Under the pieces are notes generated by a model that saw only the letters and a list, made by a program, of their open reading frames with translations, was not told the origin of the DNA and made no database searches. The translations under genes were made by a program, and so were the position numbers. Shown here in pieces: positions 36,238 to 44,758 of a stretch of 64,000 bases of DNA. Source of the DNA: Lentilactobacillus kisonensis DSM 19906 = JCM 15041 (GTDB lineage Bacteria; Bacillota; Bacilli; Lactobacillales; Lactobacillaceae); the NCBI RefSeq assembly GCF_001434135.1, contig NZ_AZEB01000009.1, positions 24,186 to 88,185 of the forward strand, read 5' to 3'. Within the stretch, counting starts at the first letter, position 1. The number at the start of each line of letters is the position of its first letter.

Positions 36238-36305
36238 TAGCTGTAGGTGGAAGCGGTTCCACTATACAATTGTAATTAGCTTCATCTATGACTGGAGGAA
36301 CGGTA

Positions 36306-37424
36306 ATGATCACGTATTCTCTCGAACAAAAGGGCTATCAGACACTCGCTGAAGCAATCAATACTTTCTCAGGTATCACCCAAATTGATACAGCGTTCTA
36401 TACTTTGGATGGTCAACTTTTGAAAAATGGTAGTATTTTTCAAAAACCAGAGGAAGTTCAGCACAGCCTCAGTGGCTACTCTGATGAAATCTTTTCGATC
36501 TTTCCGGTAACCATGAATTACAAACTTTGGGGGCTCGTTATTTGTAATTCGGTAAATGTTTCACAACAACGTATCTCGTTATCAAGAAACTACTTAGAAA
36601 ACATTATTGGTCAAATATTTGAATCTGACAGCGATGTTAAGATCGTCGTTTGGGACGCGCTTGGCAGTGAGGGACTATCCGCGATTCGTAACTTTGATAC
36701 GTATCTTCGAAATGAAACCAGCAAAAAGATTTCTTCAGCACCAATTGAGTCCATGCCCGCAATTGACGGCCATGAACGATCACATTCGACGTCTCTCAAT
36801 GATGATACTTCAGGCAACATTTACCATAGTTTGCAAGCCTGTCTCAATTACATTAAAAACAATATTGATCAAACCATCTCTTTGGATGAGGTTGCACAAC
36901 ATGTCTTTTTATCGCCATCTTATTTAAGCAGGATCTTTAAAAAAACAATGCATGTCAACTTTATCGATTACATTAACAATCAAAAAATTGCTATCGCAGG
37001 TGAACAGCTTTGCTTAACCGAATCACCAGTAAGCCACATCGCTAAGCAGATTGGTTTTGCTCAAACCAGCTACTTCACAAAGATCTTCAAACAGCATACT
37101 GGCCTAACTCCTTCTGAATTCAGACAGCGTAACGCTTCTATCCAAAAAATTGTCACCATTCATCGTGACCTCACTTGGAACGACAGTGACAGTGTTTACG
37201 ATATCTCAAAGCAATATTTCCAAGATCATGACATTAGCTATTATTCACAACCCGTTAACGGTTTCCCATACATCAATAGTATTGCTGGACTGGCCGATTC
37301 TTCTGGACAACGCGGTTGGATCTTTACCGTTGATTGCAAACAACCTAACGCTTCATCCATGCTTGTGCCCATCAAAGGTAAGTCCGTTATTCAATGGATT
37401 TATACGGAATACCCGGGCGATTAA
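36306..37424 (+). CDS. pocR: PocR-like AraC family regulator of pdu/cob genes
   Basis: 372 residues from the ATG at 36306 (GGAGGAAC site). N-terminal about 110 residues resemble the PocR ligand-sensing domain (ITQIDTAFYTLDGQ). The double AraC HTH is at about 178-280: LDEVAQHVFLSPSYLSRIFK and IAKQIGFAQTSYFTKIFKQH with GLTPSEFRQ. About 90 extra residues follow, whereas Salmonella PocR ends with the HTH. Divergent from pduA. Expected to activate pdu, and perhaps B12 genes, in response to propanediol. Confidence 0.82.
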   Translation: MITYSLEQKGYQTLAEAINTFSGITQIDTAFYTLDGQLLKNGSIFQKPEEVQHSLSGYSDEIFSIFPVTMNYKLWGLVICNSVNVSQQRISLSRNYLENIIGQIFESDSDVKIVVWDALGSEGLSAIRNFDTYLRNETSKKISSAPIESMPAIDGHERSHSTSLNDDTSGNIYHSLQACLNYIKNNIDQTISLDEVAQHVFLSPSYLSRIFKKTMHVNFIDYINNQKIAIAGEQLCLTESPVSHIAKQIGFAQTSYFTKIFKQHTGLTPSEFRQRNASIQKIVTIHRDLTWNDSDSVYDISKQYFQDHDISYYSQPVNGFPYINSIAGLADSSGQRGWIFTVDCKQPNASSMLVPIKGKSVIQWIYTEYPGD

Positions 37425-37442
37425 AAATAATTTACTGATATC

Positions 37443-37487
37443 AAAAAATCCTTCAACCGCATTTTACGACGCGTTGAGGGATTTTTA
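37443..37487 (+). terminator. terminator of pocR
   Basis: AAAAAATCCTTCAACCGC pairs with GCGTTGAGGGATTTTT. Confidence 0.85.
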
Positions 37488-37499
37488 ATTGACATTTTC

Positions 37500-38172
37500 C
37501 GTTGCGAAAACGTGCCTCGACCAACTGATGCTTAACATGCAAGAAAGGCCCCGCCTATAACTTCAAAAACCGGCTGCTTTCTTGGCTGCCGTTGCGAAAA
37601 AACGTGCCTCAACCAACTGATGCTTAACATATAAGAAAGACACCCTCTATAATCCCAAAAACCAGCTGCTTTCTTGGCTGCCATTGCGAAAACGTGCCTC
37701 GACCTACTGATGCTTAACATATAAGAAAAGCCTCTCCTATAATTCCAAAAACCAGCTGCTTTCTTGGCTGCCGTTGCGAAAACGTGCCTCAACCAACTGA
37801 TGCTTAACATGTAAGAAAGGCCCCGCCTATAACTTCAAAAACCGGCTGCTTTCTTGGCTGCCGTTGCGAAAAAACGTGCCTCAACCAACTGATGCTTAAC
37901 ATATAAGAAAGACACCCTCTATAATCCCAAAAACCAGCTGCTTTCTTGGCTGCCATTGCGAAAACGTGCCTCGACCTACTGATGCTTAACATATAAGAAA
38001 AGCCTCTCCTATAATTCCAAAAACCAGCTGCTTTCTTGGCTGCCGTTGCGAAAACGTGCCTCAACCAACTGATGCTTAACATGTAAGAAAGGCCCCGCCT
38101 ATAACTTCAAAAACCGGCTGCTTTCTTGGCTGCCGTTGCGAAAAAACGTGCCTTAACCAACTGATGCTTAAC
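37500..38172. repeat. higher-order tandem repeat array
   Basis: Eight monomers of 90-92 bp, each with the core TGATGCTTAACAT (at 37526, 37618, 37708, 37798, 37890, 37980, 38070, 38162). Spacing repeats as 92-90-90, so the true unit is a 272-bp trimer present about 2.4 times, nearly identical between copies. Monomers share GCTTTCTTGGCTGCC and GTTGCGAAAA. It fills the gap between pocR and pduF; minus-strand frames across it are by-products of the periodicity. Confidence 0.95.
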
Positions 38173-38235
38173 ATATAAGAAAGACACCCTCTATAATCCC
38201 AAAAACCAGGATTATAGAGGGTGTCTTTCTTATAT
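38173..38235. terminator. 27-bp perfect inverted repeat, terminator of pduF
   Basis: The left arm (38173-38199, starting ATATAAGAAAGACACCC) is perfectly complementary to the right arm (38209-38235), around a 9-base loop. The left arm is also part of the tandem-repeat monomers, while the right arm occurs only here. Confidence 0.85.
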
Positions 38236-38264
38236 GAACGCATCAACCCGTTGGTCTCGGCACT

Positions 38265-38975
38265 CTAACCCTTTAATGCGAACTGAATCGCTGCCGCTAA
38301 GATACCGCCGGCTAATGGGCCACACATTGGTACCCACGCATAATTCCAATAAGCATTTCCCTTATTTGGAACTGGCAAGATTGTGTATGCCAAACGAGGA
38401 CCCCAATCCCGGGCTGGATTGATCGCGAACCCCGTGGTCGTACCTAATCCAGTACCAACAACGAAGATTAACGCACCAACAATAAATGGCTTAAGCCCTA
38501 AAGTAAAGTTACCTAAGTTCAATAGAATAAAAATAAATGCAAACGTTGCAAATAATTCTGAGATAAAGTTGAATAATGGTGATTTGATTGCTGGCCTAGT
38601 TGCAAAGATACCAACTTGGTTTCCTGATGCTTCATCAGGCGTTGCCTTGAAATGCGGTGCAAATTGTATGATAACCAATGCTGCACCAACAAAAGCCCCT
38701 AAGAATTGACCGGCAAGATATGGCAATACTTGACTCCATGGGAAGAATCCAAAGCATGCAAATCCAATTGTGACAGCGGGATTTAAATGCCCCATTGATC
38801 CAAGTGATCCGGCAACATAAACCCCCATGGTAACGGCCATACCCCATGACAAGCAGACAAACGTCCAGTTGGCACCCTTGGCGTAAGCCTTGTTTAAATT
38901 AAATCCGGCACCGGTACCGGCACCAAGCATAATCAAAATCATTGTGCCAAAAAATTCACCAATAAAACCATCCAT
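38265..38975 (-). CDS. pduF: propanediol/glycerol facilitator (MIP family)
   Basis: 236 residues from the ATG at 38975 after GGGTAGGTG; the longer frame lacks a site. Six helices and two NPA half-helices: MGHLNPAVTIGF and FAINPARDWGPR. The aspartate after the second NPAR is typical of glycerol-conducting aquaglyceroporins. Location beside pocR marks it as the diffusion facilitator for the pdu substrate. Confidence 0.9.
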   Translation of the reverse strand: MDGFIGEFFGTMILIMLGAGTGAGFNLNKAYAKGANWTFVCLSWGMAVTMGVYVAGSLGSMGHLNPAVTIGFACFGFFPWSQVLPYLAGQFLGAFVGAALVIIQFAPHFKATPDEASGNQVGIFATRPAIKSPLFNFISELFATFAFIFILLNLGNFTLGLKPFIVGALIFVVGTGLGTTTGFAINPARDWGPRLAYTILPVPNKGNAYWNYAWVPMCGPLAGGILAAAIQFALKG

Positions 38976-39299
38976 AAATATACACCTACCCTTGTATTTG
39001 ATAAGCCATAATCGACGCATTAAGAATAGCATATGTTCAAGTGAAAATATTCACCTATTTGTTTTTCTCTTTGACATCAAATTGGTTGTTTGGTGCAAAA
39101 TAGTGTAATTGGTCAAAATGTTATAAGTGGATTTTCGAATAAATATCGTTTAAATCCGATATTAGTTGCTTAAATTTCCACTTTTGAGATAAAAATCGAG
39201 GGATAAAAATAAAGTTACAATCCTGAATTGAATTCAAAATTGTAACAGTCGAGGCTTGCAAACATAATTTTAATATTTCAAACTATTCCGAAAACGTTA
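38976..39299. other. intergenic region upstream of pduF
   Basis: About 320 bp, AT-rich. A palindrome around 39030-39048 (AAGTGAAAATATTCACCT form) lies near the likely pduF promoter. A near-perfect cre-like sequence (CGAAAACGTTATCA, 39289-39302) overlaps the cobC stop. No B12-box or ORF seen. Confidence 0.4.
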
Positions 39300-39887
39300 T
39301 CAAACGTTTAACTTAATTAGCTTAACTTTGGCACCAGTTGCTTCATACAATGAATAGTCCCCAGCATTAAACTTTACTGACCACCAGTCAACATCCGGAT
39401 ACCAATGATGATGAAGCGTTCGGAGAACTCCCAAATGCGCAACCAGCAATATGGTTCCATCACTAGGCAGGCTCATTAAGTAGTGGTCAATCGCTTTAAT
39501 AACCCGCTTTTCGAAATCATGAAAGGGTTCAGCCCCTTCAGGCGTTACATCAAACGGTGCTTTAAGCCACTTCTCCCAAACATCTGGATAAGCTGCTTCG
39601 ACTTCATTAGCGTTTTTACCTTCCCAATTACCAAACGGCATTTCGTCAAATTCCTTGTCAACGATCACCTTCATTACAGAATGATTTCTTTCAACCGCTT
39701 TTAATGTTTGCTCAGTCCTTTTCAAATCACTCCGGATAGCAAAGTTAATTGGGACCGTCTTCAACTTTTCTGCCAATTGGTCTGCTTGCTGCAAACCGGT
39801 ATCATCTAACTCAACATCGGTTTTCCCGTAATATTTCTTTTCTCGGTTATACGTGGTTTCGCCATGTCGGCTGAGTAGTAATTTCAT
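39300..39887 (-). CDS. cobC: alpha-ribazole phosphatase-like histidine phosphatase
   Basis: 195 residues, phosphoglycerate-mutase-like fold: LLLSRHGETTYNREKKYYG with the catalytic RHG, FGNWEGKNANEVE, and VAHLGVLRTL. CobC dephosphorylates alpha-ribazole phosphate or adenosylcobalamin phosphate. Its start overlaps the cobS stop by one base, confirming the B12 nucleotide-loop context. Confidence 0.85.
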   Translation of the reverse strand: MKLLLSRHGETTYNREKKYYGKTDVELDDTGLQQADQLAEKLKTVPINFAIRSDLKRTEQTLKAVERNHSVMKVIVDKEFDEMPFGNWEGKNANEVEAAYPDVWEKWLKAPFDVTPEGAEPFHDFEKRVIKAIDHYLMSLPSDGTILLVAHLGVLRTLHHHWYPDVDWWSVKFNAGDYSLYEATGAKVKLIKLNV

Positions 39888-40645
39888 CAGATCACCTTCA
39901 CTAATGCTGCTAATACTAACAGAAAGACAATTTGGCCAAGTTCGCCATAGGCCCCAATCGTATCACCGGTAAAACCACCAAGTTTACGGTTAATGTAGTG
40001 CCGATAAATCCAGGCACAAGCAATTAACGCAACGTAAGCAATTAACCCACTAACGCCTAAAATCAAGCCAATCACAACGATCGCAAATAACTGTGAAATG
40101 GCAATTCGCCACGGCGAAACCCCAGTCCATAGCGCACCCAAGCCTTTTGTCTTGCCTGCATAGACCATTTTATAGAACAAGAGAACCATGCCAGTCTTAG
40201 CAACCATTGTGGTGACAGCAGCCAACCCAACCATCTGCCATAACTTTAAATAAGGAGCCGTCACAATTCCGGCGCCCATTACAATCGCATAAAAATACGT
40301 TAATGCTAAGCTACCCATGGTTCCAATTCGACTATCCTTCATGATCTCCTTAATTCGATCAATGGTTCTAGAAGAATATAAGCCATCAGCCGTGTCCGCA
40401 AGGGAATCCAAATGAAAGCCACCAGTGATCAGCCCGTCAGAAATCCAATACAAAATCCAGGCAAACCAAACCGGAAAGATCATGGTCATTAACCAAAAAA
40501 AGAGCGCCTCAATGCAACCGATTAAAAATCCAAACAACGTAAAATATTGAATGCTCTTTTTAAATCGGCTCGTGGCATCTTTTATTTCAAACGGAACTGG
40601 AATTCTTGTAAAAAATTGTGTCAATAAAATCAACGACTTAAACAT
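39887..40645 (-). CDS. cobS: adenosylcobinamide-GDP ribazoletransferase
   Basis: 252 residues, polytopic membrane protein. Seen: LLTQFFTRIPVPFEI, the DSLADTADGLYSSRTIDRIKEIMKDSRIGTMG region (in parts: DSLADTADGLY, MKDSRIGTMG), and GGFTGDTIGAYGELGQIVFL. It joins alpha-ribazole to adenosylcobinamide-GDP to complete cobalamin. Confidence 0.93.
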   Translation of the reverse strand: MFKSLILLTQFFTRIPVPFEIKDATSRFKKSIQYFTLFGFLIGCIEALFFWLMTMIFPVWFAWILYWISDGLITGGFHLDSLADTADGLYSSRTIDRIKEIMKDSRIGTMGSLALTYFYAIVMGAGIVTAPYLKLWQMVGLAAVTTMVAKTGMVLLFYKMVYAGKTKGLGALWTGVSPWRIAISQLFAIVVIGLILGVSGLIAYVALIACAWIYRHYINRKLGGFTGDTIGAYGELGQIVFLLVLAALVKVI

Positions 40646-40677
40646 TAACTATCATCCTTAGTAATTAGAATTTATAT

Positions 40678-41424
40678 TTATGAGACTCGCAACTTGGCAA
40701 GTAATGTCATTTTCGGAAACGCCTGCTCAAATTGCTTCTGTTTTGACTCGATAATCGCAACTAAGACAACCGTTGCCGGCCCTGCCGACTGATTTTTATC
40801 AGCAGTACCTAAATCAGCAATTTCTTCGATTTTAGCCCGATGAGTTTCAGCCATCTGAACCATTTCGTAACGCACTCCTCGTGACCCAACTGGCAGCATG
40901 TCCACCACGGCCCTATTTCGGCGAATTTTGCAGACAACGTCGTATGAAAAAATGGTTGCTAAGTGCTTTTTGACTTCCTCACCAACGTATGGTTTGCCCA
41001 GCTGGTAAACCAACAACGTGCCCGTTACTTTGGTTGTCGCGGCGTTAGTTTGATGGGCTTTGCCGATTACCGTCACACCAACTGAAGTCGTCTTTGTTGG
41101 CATATTGTCTTCCGTACTGCCATTCAAAGGGATATCGGCCACCCCAGCTTTTTCGAGTTCTTTTTAAATCCCCCAAATCACGCGCTCAGCTGTTGGCGTC
41201 ATTTCATTACCAATTGTGTCGACCACCGTTAGCGGGTCAGCCCCAAAACACAGCAGCTCCAGTAACGGTGCCCGAACAGAATATGCCGCTGATATTGCGG
41301 GGTCAATCAAAACCGTATCAAGTTCTTTTTCACCAATTCCAGCACTGCAATCACAGGCAATTACCAACGTATTGTGAGCATCTAACTCAACGATTGAAAG
41401 ATCACGGAATCGTTTACCAGCCAT
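40678..41424 (-). pseudogene. cblS: CblS-like alpha-ribazole kinase, interrupted by a TAA
   Basis: A 248-codon frame starts at ATG 41424 and is broken only at 41164-41166 (TAA); both sides are in the same frame (VIWGI-stop-KELEKAG). The joined protein resembles AIR-synthase/ThiL-like kinases: VIACDCSAGIGEKELD, then GSTEDNMPTKTTSVGVTVIG. Adjacent cblT and cobS point to CblS, which phosphorylates salvaged alpha-ribazole in Listeria and Geobacillus. As sequenced only an 86-residue fragment would be made, unless the stop is read through or is an error; a restart at 41142 or nearby is possible. Confidence 0.65.
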
Positions 41425-41505
41425 AGAAACATGCCTCTTTTCATACTACCTTTTCCAATATGAATTCACTTCAAAATTAATGTTTGCTGAATAACCATTC
41501 TGTAT

Positions 41506-42018
41506 TTATGAATGAAGTCTTAAGAATGGGGCTTCCTTTACCCGCTTTGGTAAGGCCGCGTAGATAATTTCACAAACAATTAGGTTCAAAACTGTCGCAA
41601 TCGTTAACGGGACAAAATAGACGTACACCGCTTGTTTCAGCAATGGATACATGAACACCAATTCAATCGGTACGTTAATAGCATAACCCACGATATCCGC
41701 AATAATGACGCCCTTAATGGTTCCCTTGCCAAGTCGTTGTCGAAGCCATCCAAACACAAGCATGCAGACCCCCATTGCCACCGCAATAATGAGATGAATT
41801 GGCAGTGTCAACGGAAATCCTGCTAAGGCAGCAGATACCAAATGGCCAAACACGCCAAGAAAGCCACCAAAAATCGGTCCTAATAGGATCGCTCCCAGAA
41901 AAGCTGGTGCGGAGTCAAAAGCAATTGACCCCATAATCTTAACGTTAGCCCCACTCACACAAAGCGCCAGCAACATGGCGGCCAACACCACCCGCTTCAA
42001 ACTATTTGAACTATTCAT
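41506..42018 (-). CDS. cblT: ECF S component, predicted alpha-ribazole transporter CblT
   Basis: 170 residues, six helices, ATG at 42018. Contains FDSAPAFLGAILLGPIFGGF and GHLVSAALAGFPLTLP, typical of small S components. It has no own ATPase beside it and must use an energy module encoded elsewhere, possibly the 14-17 kb cassette. In other Firmicutes CblT is encoded with CblS and CobS to scavenge alpha-ribazole, matching this order. Confidence 0.75.
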   Translation of the reverse strand: MNSSNSLKRVVLAAMLLALCVSGANVKIMGSIAFDSAPAFLGAILLGPIFGGFLGVFGHLVSAALAGFPLTLPIHLIIAVAMGVCMLVFGWLRQRLGKGTIKGVIIADIVGYAINVPIELVFMYPLLKQAVYVYFVPLTIATVLNLIVCEIIYAALPKRVKEAPFLRLHS

Positions 42019-42139
42019 AAAATCCGCTTCCCATCTTAACAATCGTATAATTTCAAATTCAAGAAAATCATAACATTAATTGTGAACCATTCAACATGAT
42101 TAATAAGATCGGTAAAGAATGTCGTATAAAAGAACAAAA

Positions 42140-42290
42140 GTGAGCGGAACAAAGCGCTTAGAAACCGGAGCATAAGTCGGCCTATTCAGAAATTCCCGAG
42201 CTTGGAATTTTTGAATAGGTTGCTTATGCGCAGGCTTTTGCTTTGTGGAGCGGTCCTAAAATCAGTGAGCGGAGCAAAGCTCACCCACAA
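42140..42290 (+). repeat. nested-palindrome element, copy B plus partial copy
   Basis: Full forward copy 42140-42259 (GTGAGCGGAACAAAGCG ... GCGGTCCTAA), followed from 42265 by a truncated second copy beginning GTGAGCGGAGCAAAGC. Confidence 0.8.
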
Positions 42291-42334
42291 ATGCTTCTCG
42301 GTACAACCCGGTTTTAGCTAGCACATCCAAAACA

Positions 42335-42375
42335 AAAAAGGCTAAGACAAAACCACTACTTTGCCTTAGCCTTTA
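42335..42375 (-). terminator. terminator of secreted protein gene
   Basis: AAAAAGGCTAAG / CTTAGCCTTT stem with inner CAAA/TTTG pair. Confidence 0.8.
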
Positions 42376-42393
42376 TCCTAAATTTCGTATTAA

Positions 42394-42873
42394 TCACTTA
42401 TTCTGATAGTAATAATTAATTTGTGCTTTTTTGCCAGCACCATCCGTATTGAGATACGAATACATTTTCAACGCGGTCTTACCATTATGGTTAACTTTCT
42501 TAAAGTATAGTGGGTTATTTACATCAATCAGAGTCAACTTCCAATACCCGTTTCGATTAACCTTACTAGCTACCTTAAACAAATACTCACTATCCTTAGT
42601 ATTAGTGTATTTATCAACGTTATCATAGAAAGTAATTGCCTGATAGTTATTGCCAGCTATTTTGGCTGCTCCCTGCTTAAAGGTATACTTTGTCAACTGA
42701 TATTTAACGGCATTTTTACCAGTTATGCCATCAGAATAACTGCCGTACCAAGTCCCTTGTAGTGCCTTTGGAATTGGGTTGGCGGCTGCCTTAGCATTGG
42801 CCGTAGCGGCTGGTAAAATTGCTGCTAAAGAAGCAGCGGTAGCGAGAACGGTTAGTGTCTTACGAATGTGCAT
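42394..42873 (-). CDS. small secreted protein
   Basis: 159 residues with a signal peptide (TLTVLATAASLAAILPAATANAK, cleaved after ANA; quoted span split as TLTVLATAASL / AAILPAATANAK). Mature part about 130 residues starts PIPKALQGTWYGSYSDG, a beta-rich lipocalin-like opening seen in many short lactobacillar exported proteins of unknown role. Monocistronic. Confidence 0.65.
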   Translation of the reverse strand: MHIRKTLTVLATAASLAAILPAATANAKAAANPIPKALQGTWYGSYSDGITGKNAVKYQLTKYTFKQGAAKIAGNNYQAITFYDNVDKYTNTKDSEYLFKVASKVNRNGYWKLTLIDVNNPLYFKKVNHNGKTALKMYSYLNTDGAGKKAQINYYYQNK

Positions 42874-42948
42874 TAATCTATCCTTTCTTTTCCGTAAAAA
42901 ACAATTGAGGGTAGTCTAACAGAAATCAATGCACTATGCAAAGCAACC

Positions 42949-44037
42949 CTATTTAGCTTGATTGTTCTTCTGCATAAAATCGGCCCGCTGCAGTGCTTCA
43001 TCCTTCTCTTTAAGTGCCTCGTCCTTTTCATTCAAGTTAAATACCTTCCAGCAAATCAGCGCAACACTCCACGTGATAATGAATAGACCAACTAGCATGA
43101 TCCCTAGAATATTAAAATTCAATGCCTGCGCCCATTTGATGATGAAAAAGTGGGAATGAATATCAGATCCAAAGGCCTGCAAAACGTCAACGATTCCCAC
43201 AAAGAAAGCGGCGGTTACCGACAAGCCAGTTAACGCCAAATTATAATAAACCTTGCGATAAGGTGATGAGAACACCCAACTGTATGCCGTGCTCATGAAC
43301 AGACCATCGCTTGAATCCATTAAGCACATCCCTGCGGTAAATAATAATGGAAATGAGAAAACGGCAAACCAGGGAATTCCCTTGCTGGTGGCAACGGCTG
43401 AGGTTGCCAGAACAGCAATTTGCGTGGCAGTATCAAATCCCAGTCCAAACAAGAAGCCAACACAGATAACTTGCCAGTTGTGATTAATCAAATTAACACT
43501 CTTTTTAAAGAATCTGAAGATCCTGGTATCAGTTGATTTGTCAGCCTGCTCAGTATTACCAGCATTAATTGCCTTAAATGACTTCCAAATACCAACCAAA
43601 ATAACTAGATTAATGGTCCCTAAGAGAATTAACATGAACCCAGCAAATAACGTTCCAAAAATCCCCCCAACGTTTTGTAAAGCTGGTAATTTAGTTTTTG
43701 ACCACTCGACAAAGAAAATAGTAATTAACGCCATGATAATGACAACCAGCGAATGCCCTAGTGAGAAGTAAAAACCAACACCATGGGTATTTTTGCCATC
43801 GTTTACCAGTTTTCGGGTCATGTTATCAATCGCTGAAATGTGATCAACGTCAAACGCATGCTGAAGGCCAAACGTAAACGATAAAAACGCCATCCCTAAT
43901 AACGCGGGATATTTATTAAGATAAGAAAATACCAGAACCCATCCAATCACAAAGATTGATAATACATAACCGCCAAACTTAGCAATGTCTGGCTTAAGTG
44001 CGTAATGAACCATTGGCCCATTTGTTGAACTTTCCAA
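42949..44037 (-). CDS. nickel/cobalt transporter, NiCoT family
   Basis: 362 residues, eight helices. The defining metal motif is present: GLQHAFDVDHISAIDNMTRK (HX4DH in helix II), with FSLGHSLVVI, GFDTATQIAVLA and AGMCLMDSSDG. TTG start after AAGGAGGGG. NiCoT permeases import Ni2+ or Co2+. Its place beside B12-salvage genes makes cobalt possible, but no corrin-ring genes are in view, so nickel remains an alternative. Confidence 0.9.
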   Translation of the reverse strand: MESSTNGPMVHYALKPDIAKFGGYVLSIFVIGWVLVFSYLNKYPALLGMAFLSFTFGLQHAFDVDHISAIDNMTRKLVNDGKNTHGVGFYFSLGHSLVVIIMALITIFFVEWSKTKLPALQNVGGIFGTLFAGFMLILLGTINLVILVGIWKSFKAINAGNTEQADKSTDTRIFRFFKKSVNLINHNWQVICVGFLFGLGFDTATQIAVLATSAVATSKGIPWFAVFSFPLLFTAGMCLMDSSDGLFMSTAYSWVFSSPYRKVYYNLALTGLSVTAAFFVGIVDVLQAFGSDIHSHFFIIKWAQALNFNILGIMLVGLFIITWSVALICWKVFNLNEKDEALKEKDEALQRADFMQKNNQAK

Positions 44038-44058
44038 AACGACCCCTCCTTGAAATAA

Positions 44059-44176
44059 GTGAGCGGATCCAGGCGGTTAGAAACTGGTGCATAAGTCTCC
44101 CTGAACGTGAATTCCTGGTTTTGGAATTTGTGTTTAGGGTGCTTATGCTCTGATTCCTGATCTGCGCAGCTGTCCT
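44059..44176 (+). repeat. nested-palindrome element, copy C
   Basis: Forward copy; central stem CCCTGAACGTGAATTCC against GGAATTTGTGTTTAGGG. Confidence 0.8.
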
Positions 44177-44356
44177 TGATTCCGCTATATTATCAAGATA
44201 AGCAATATTCAATTATGAAACGAAACGATTAGTTATTGTTTATGGTGATTGTGTATACTTTTACAAGCGCACAAAGTATAGCACCAGGGAGACCCATTTT
44301 ATTAGTAAATTTTCGTGATGTTAGTTTGGTGTTGCGGGAAATTGTAACTATTTAGA

Positions 44357-44758
44357 GTGAGCGGCGTAAAGCGGTTAAAAGCCGGAACATAAGTCGACCT
44401 ATTCGGAAATTCCCGGGCTTGGAATTTTTGAAGAGGTTGCTTATGTACAGGCTTTTGCTTTACAGAGCTGTCCTAAAATCAGTGAGCGGCATAAAGCGAT
44501 TAAAAGCCGGAACATAAGTCGGCCTATTCGGAAATTCCCGGGCTTGGAATTTTTGAATAGGTTGCTTATGTTCCGGCTTTTGCTTTACAGAGGCTGTCCT
44601 AAGACAAAGTGAGCGTAGCAGAGCGATTAACAATCGGAGTGTAAGTCTCCTCTACCGAAAATCCCTGGTTCTGGGATTTTTGGTAGAGGTGCTTACGCGC
44701 AGATTGTTGCTCTGCGGAGCTGTCCTAAAATCAGTGAGCGCCATAAAGCACTTAGGAA
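44357..44758 (+). repeat. nested-palindrome elements, copies D, E, F and fragment G
   Basis: Head-to-tail forward copies: D 44357-44477, E 44482-44602, F 44609-44728, and a 25-bp fragment G (44734-44758) that ends at the stop codon of the deacetylase gene. Central arms differ between copies but remain complementary, for example CTCTACC/GGTAGAG in F. Confidence 0.88.

Larger units (their letters stand above)
42019..42393. other. intergenic region with palindromic element
   Basis: Holds the cblT promoter region, copy B of the nested palindrome and the terminator of the secreted-protein gene. No B12 riboswitch motif was found upstream of cblT. Confidence 0.5.
44038..44758. other. intergenic cluster of nested palindromes
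   Basis: 720 bp without a gene; mostly copies C, D, E, F and the fragment G of the palindromic family. The stretch 44177-44356 between C and D holds no feature I can support. Confidence 0.7.

Noticed and set aside
37532..38082. Two identical 92-codon minus-strand frames
   Set aside because: They read the 272-bp tandem repeat; no ribosome site and no protein-like conservation beyond the DNA repeat.
42265..42330. Possible separate small RNA after copy B of the palindrome
   Set aside because: It is better explained as a truncated second copy of the palindromic element.
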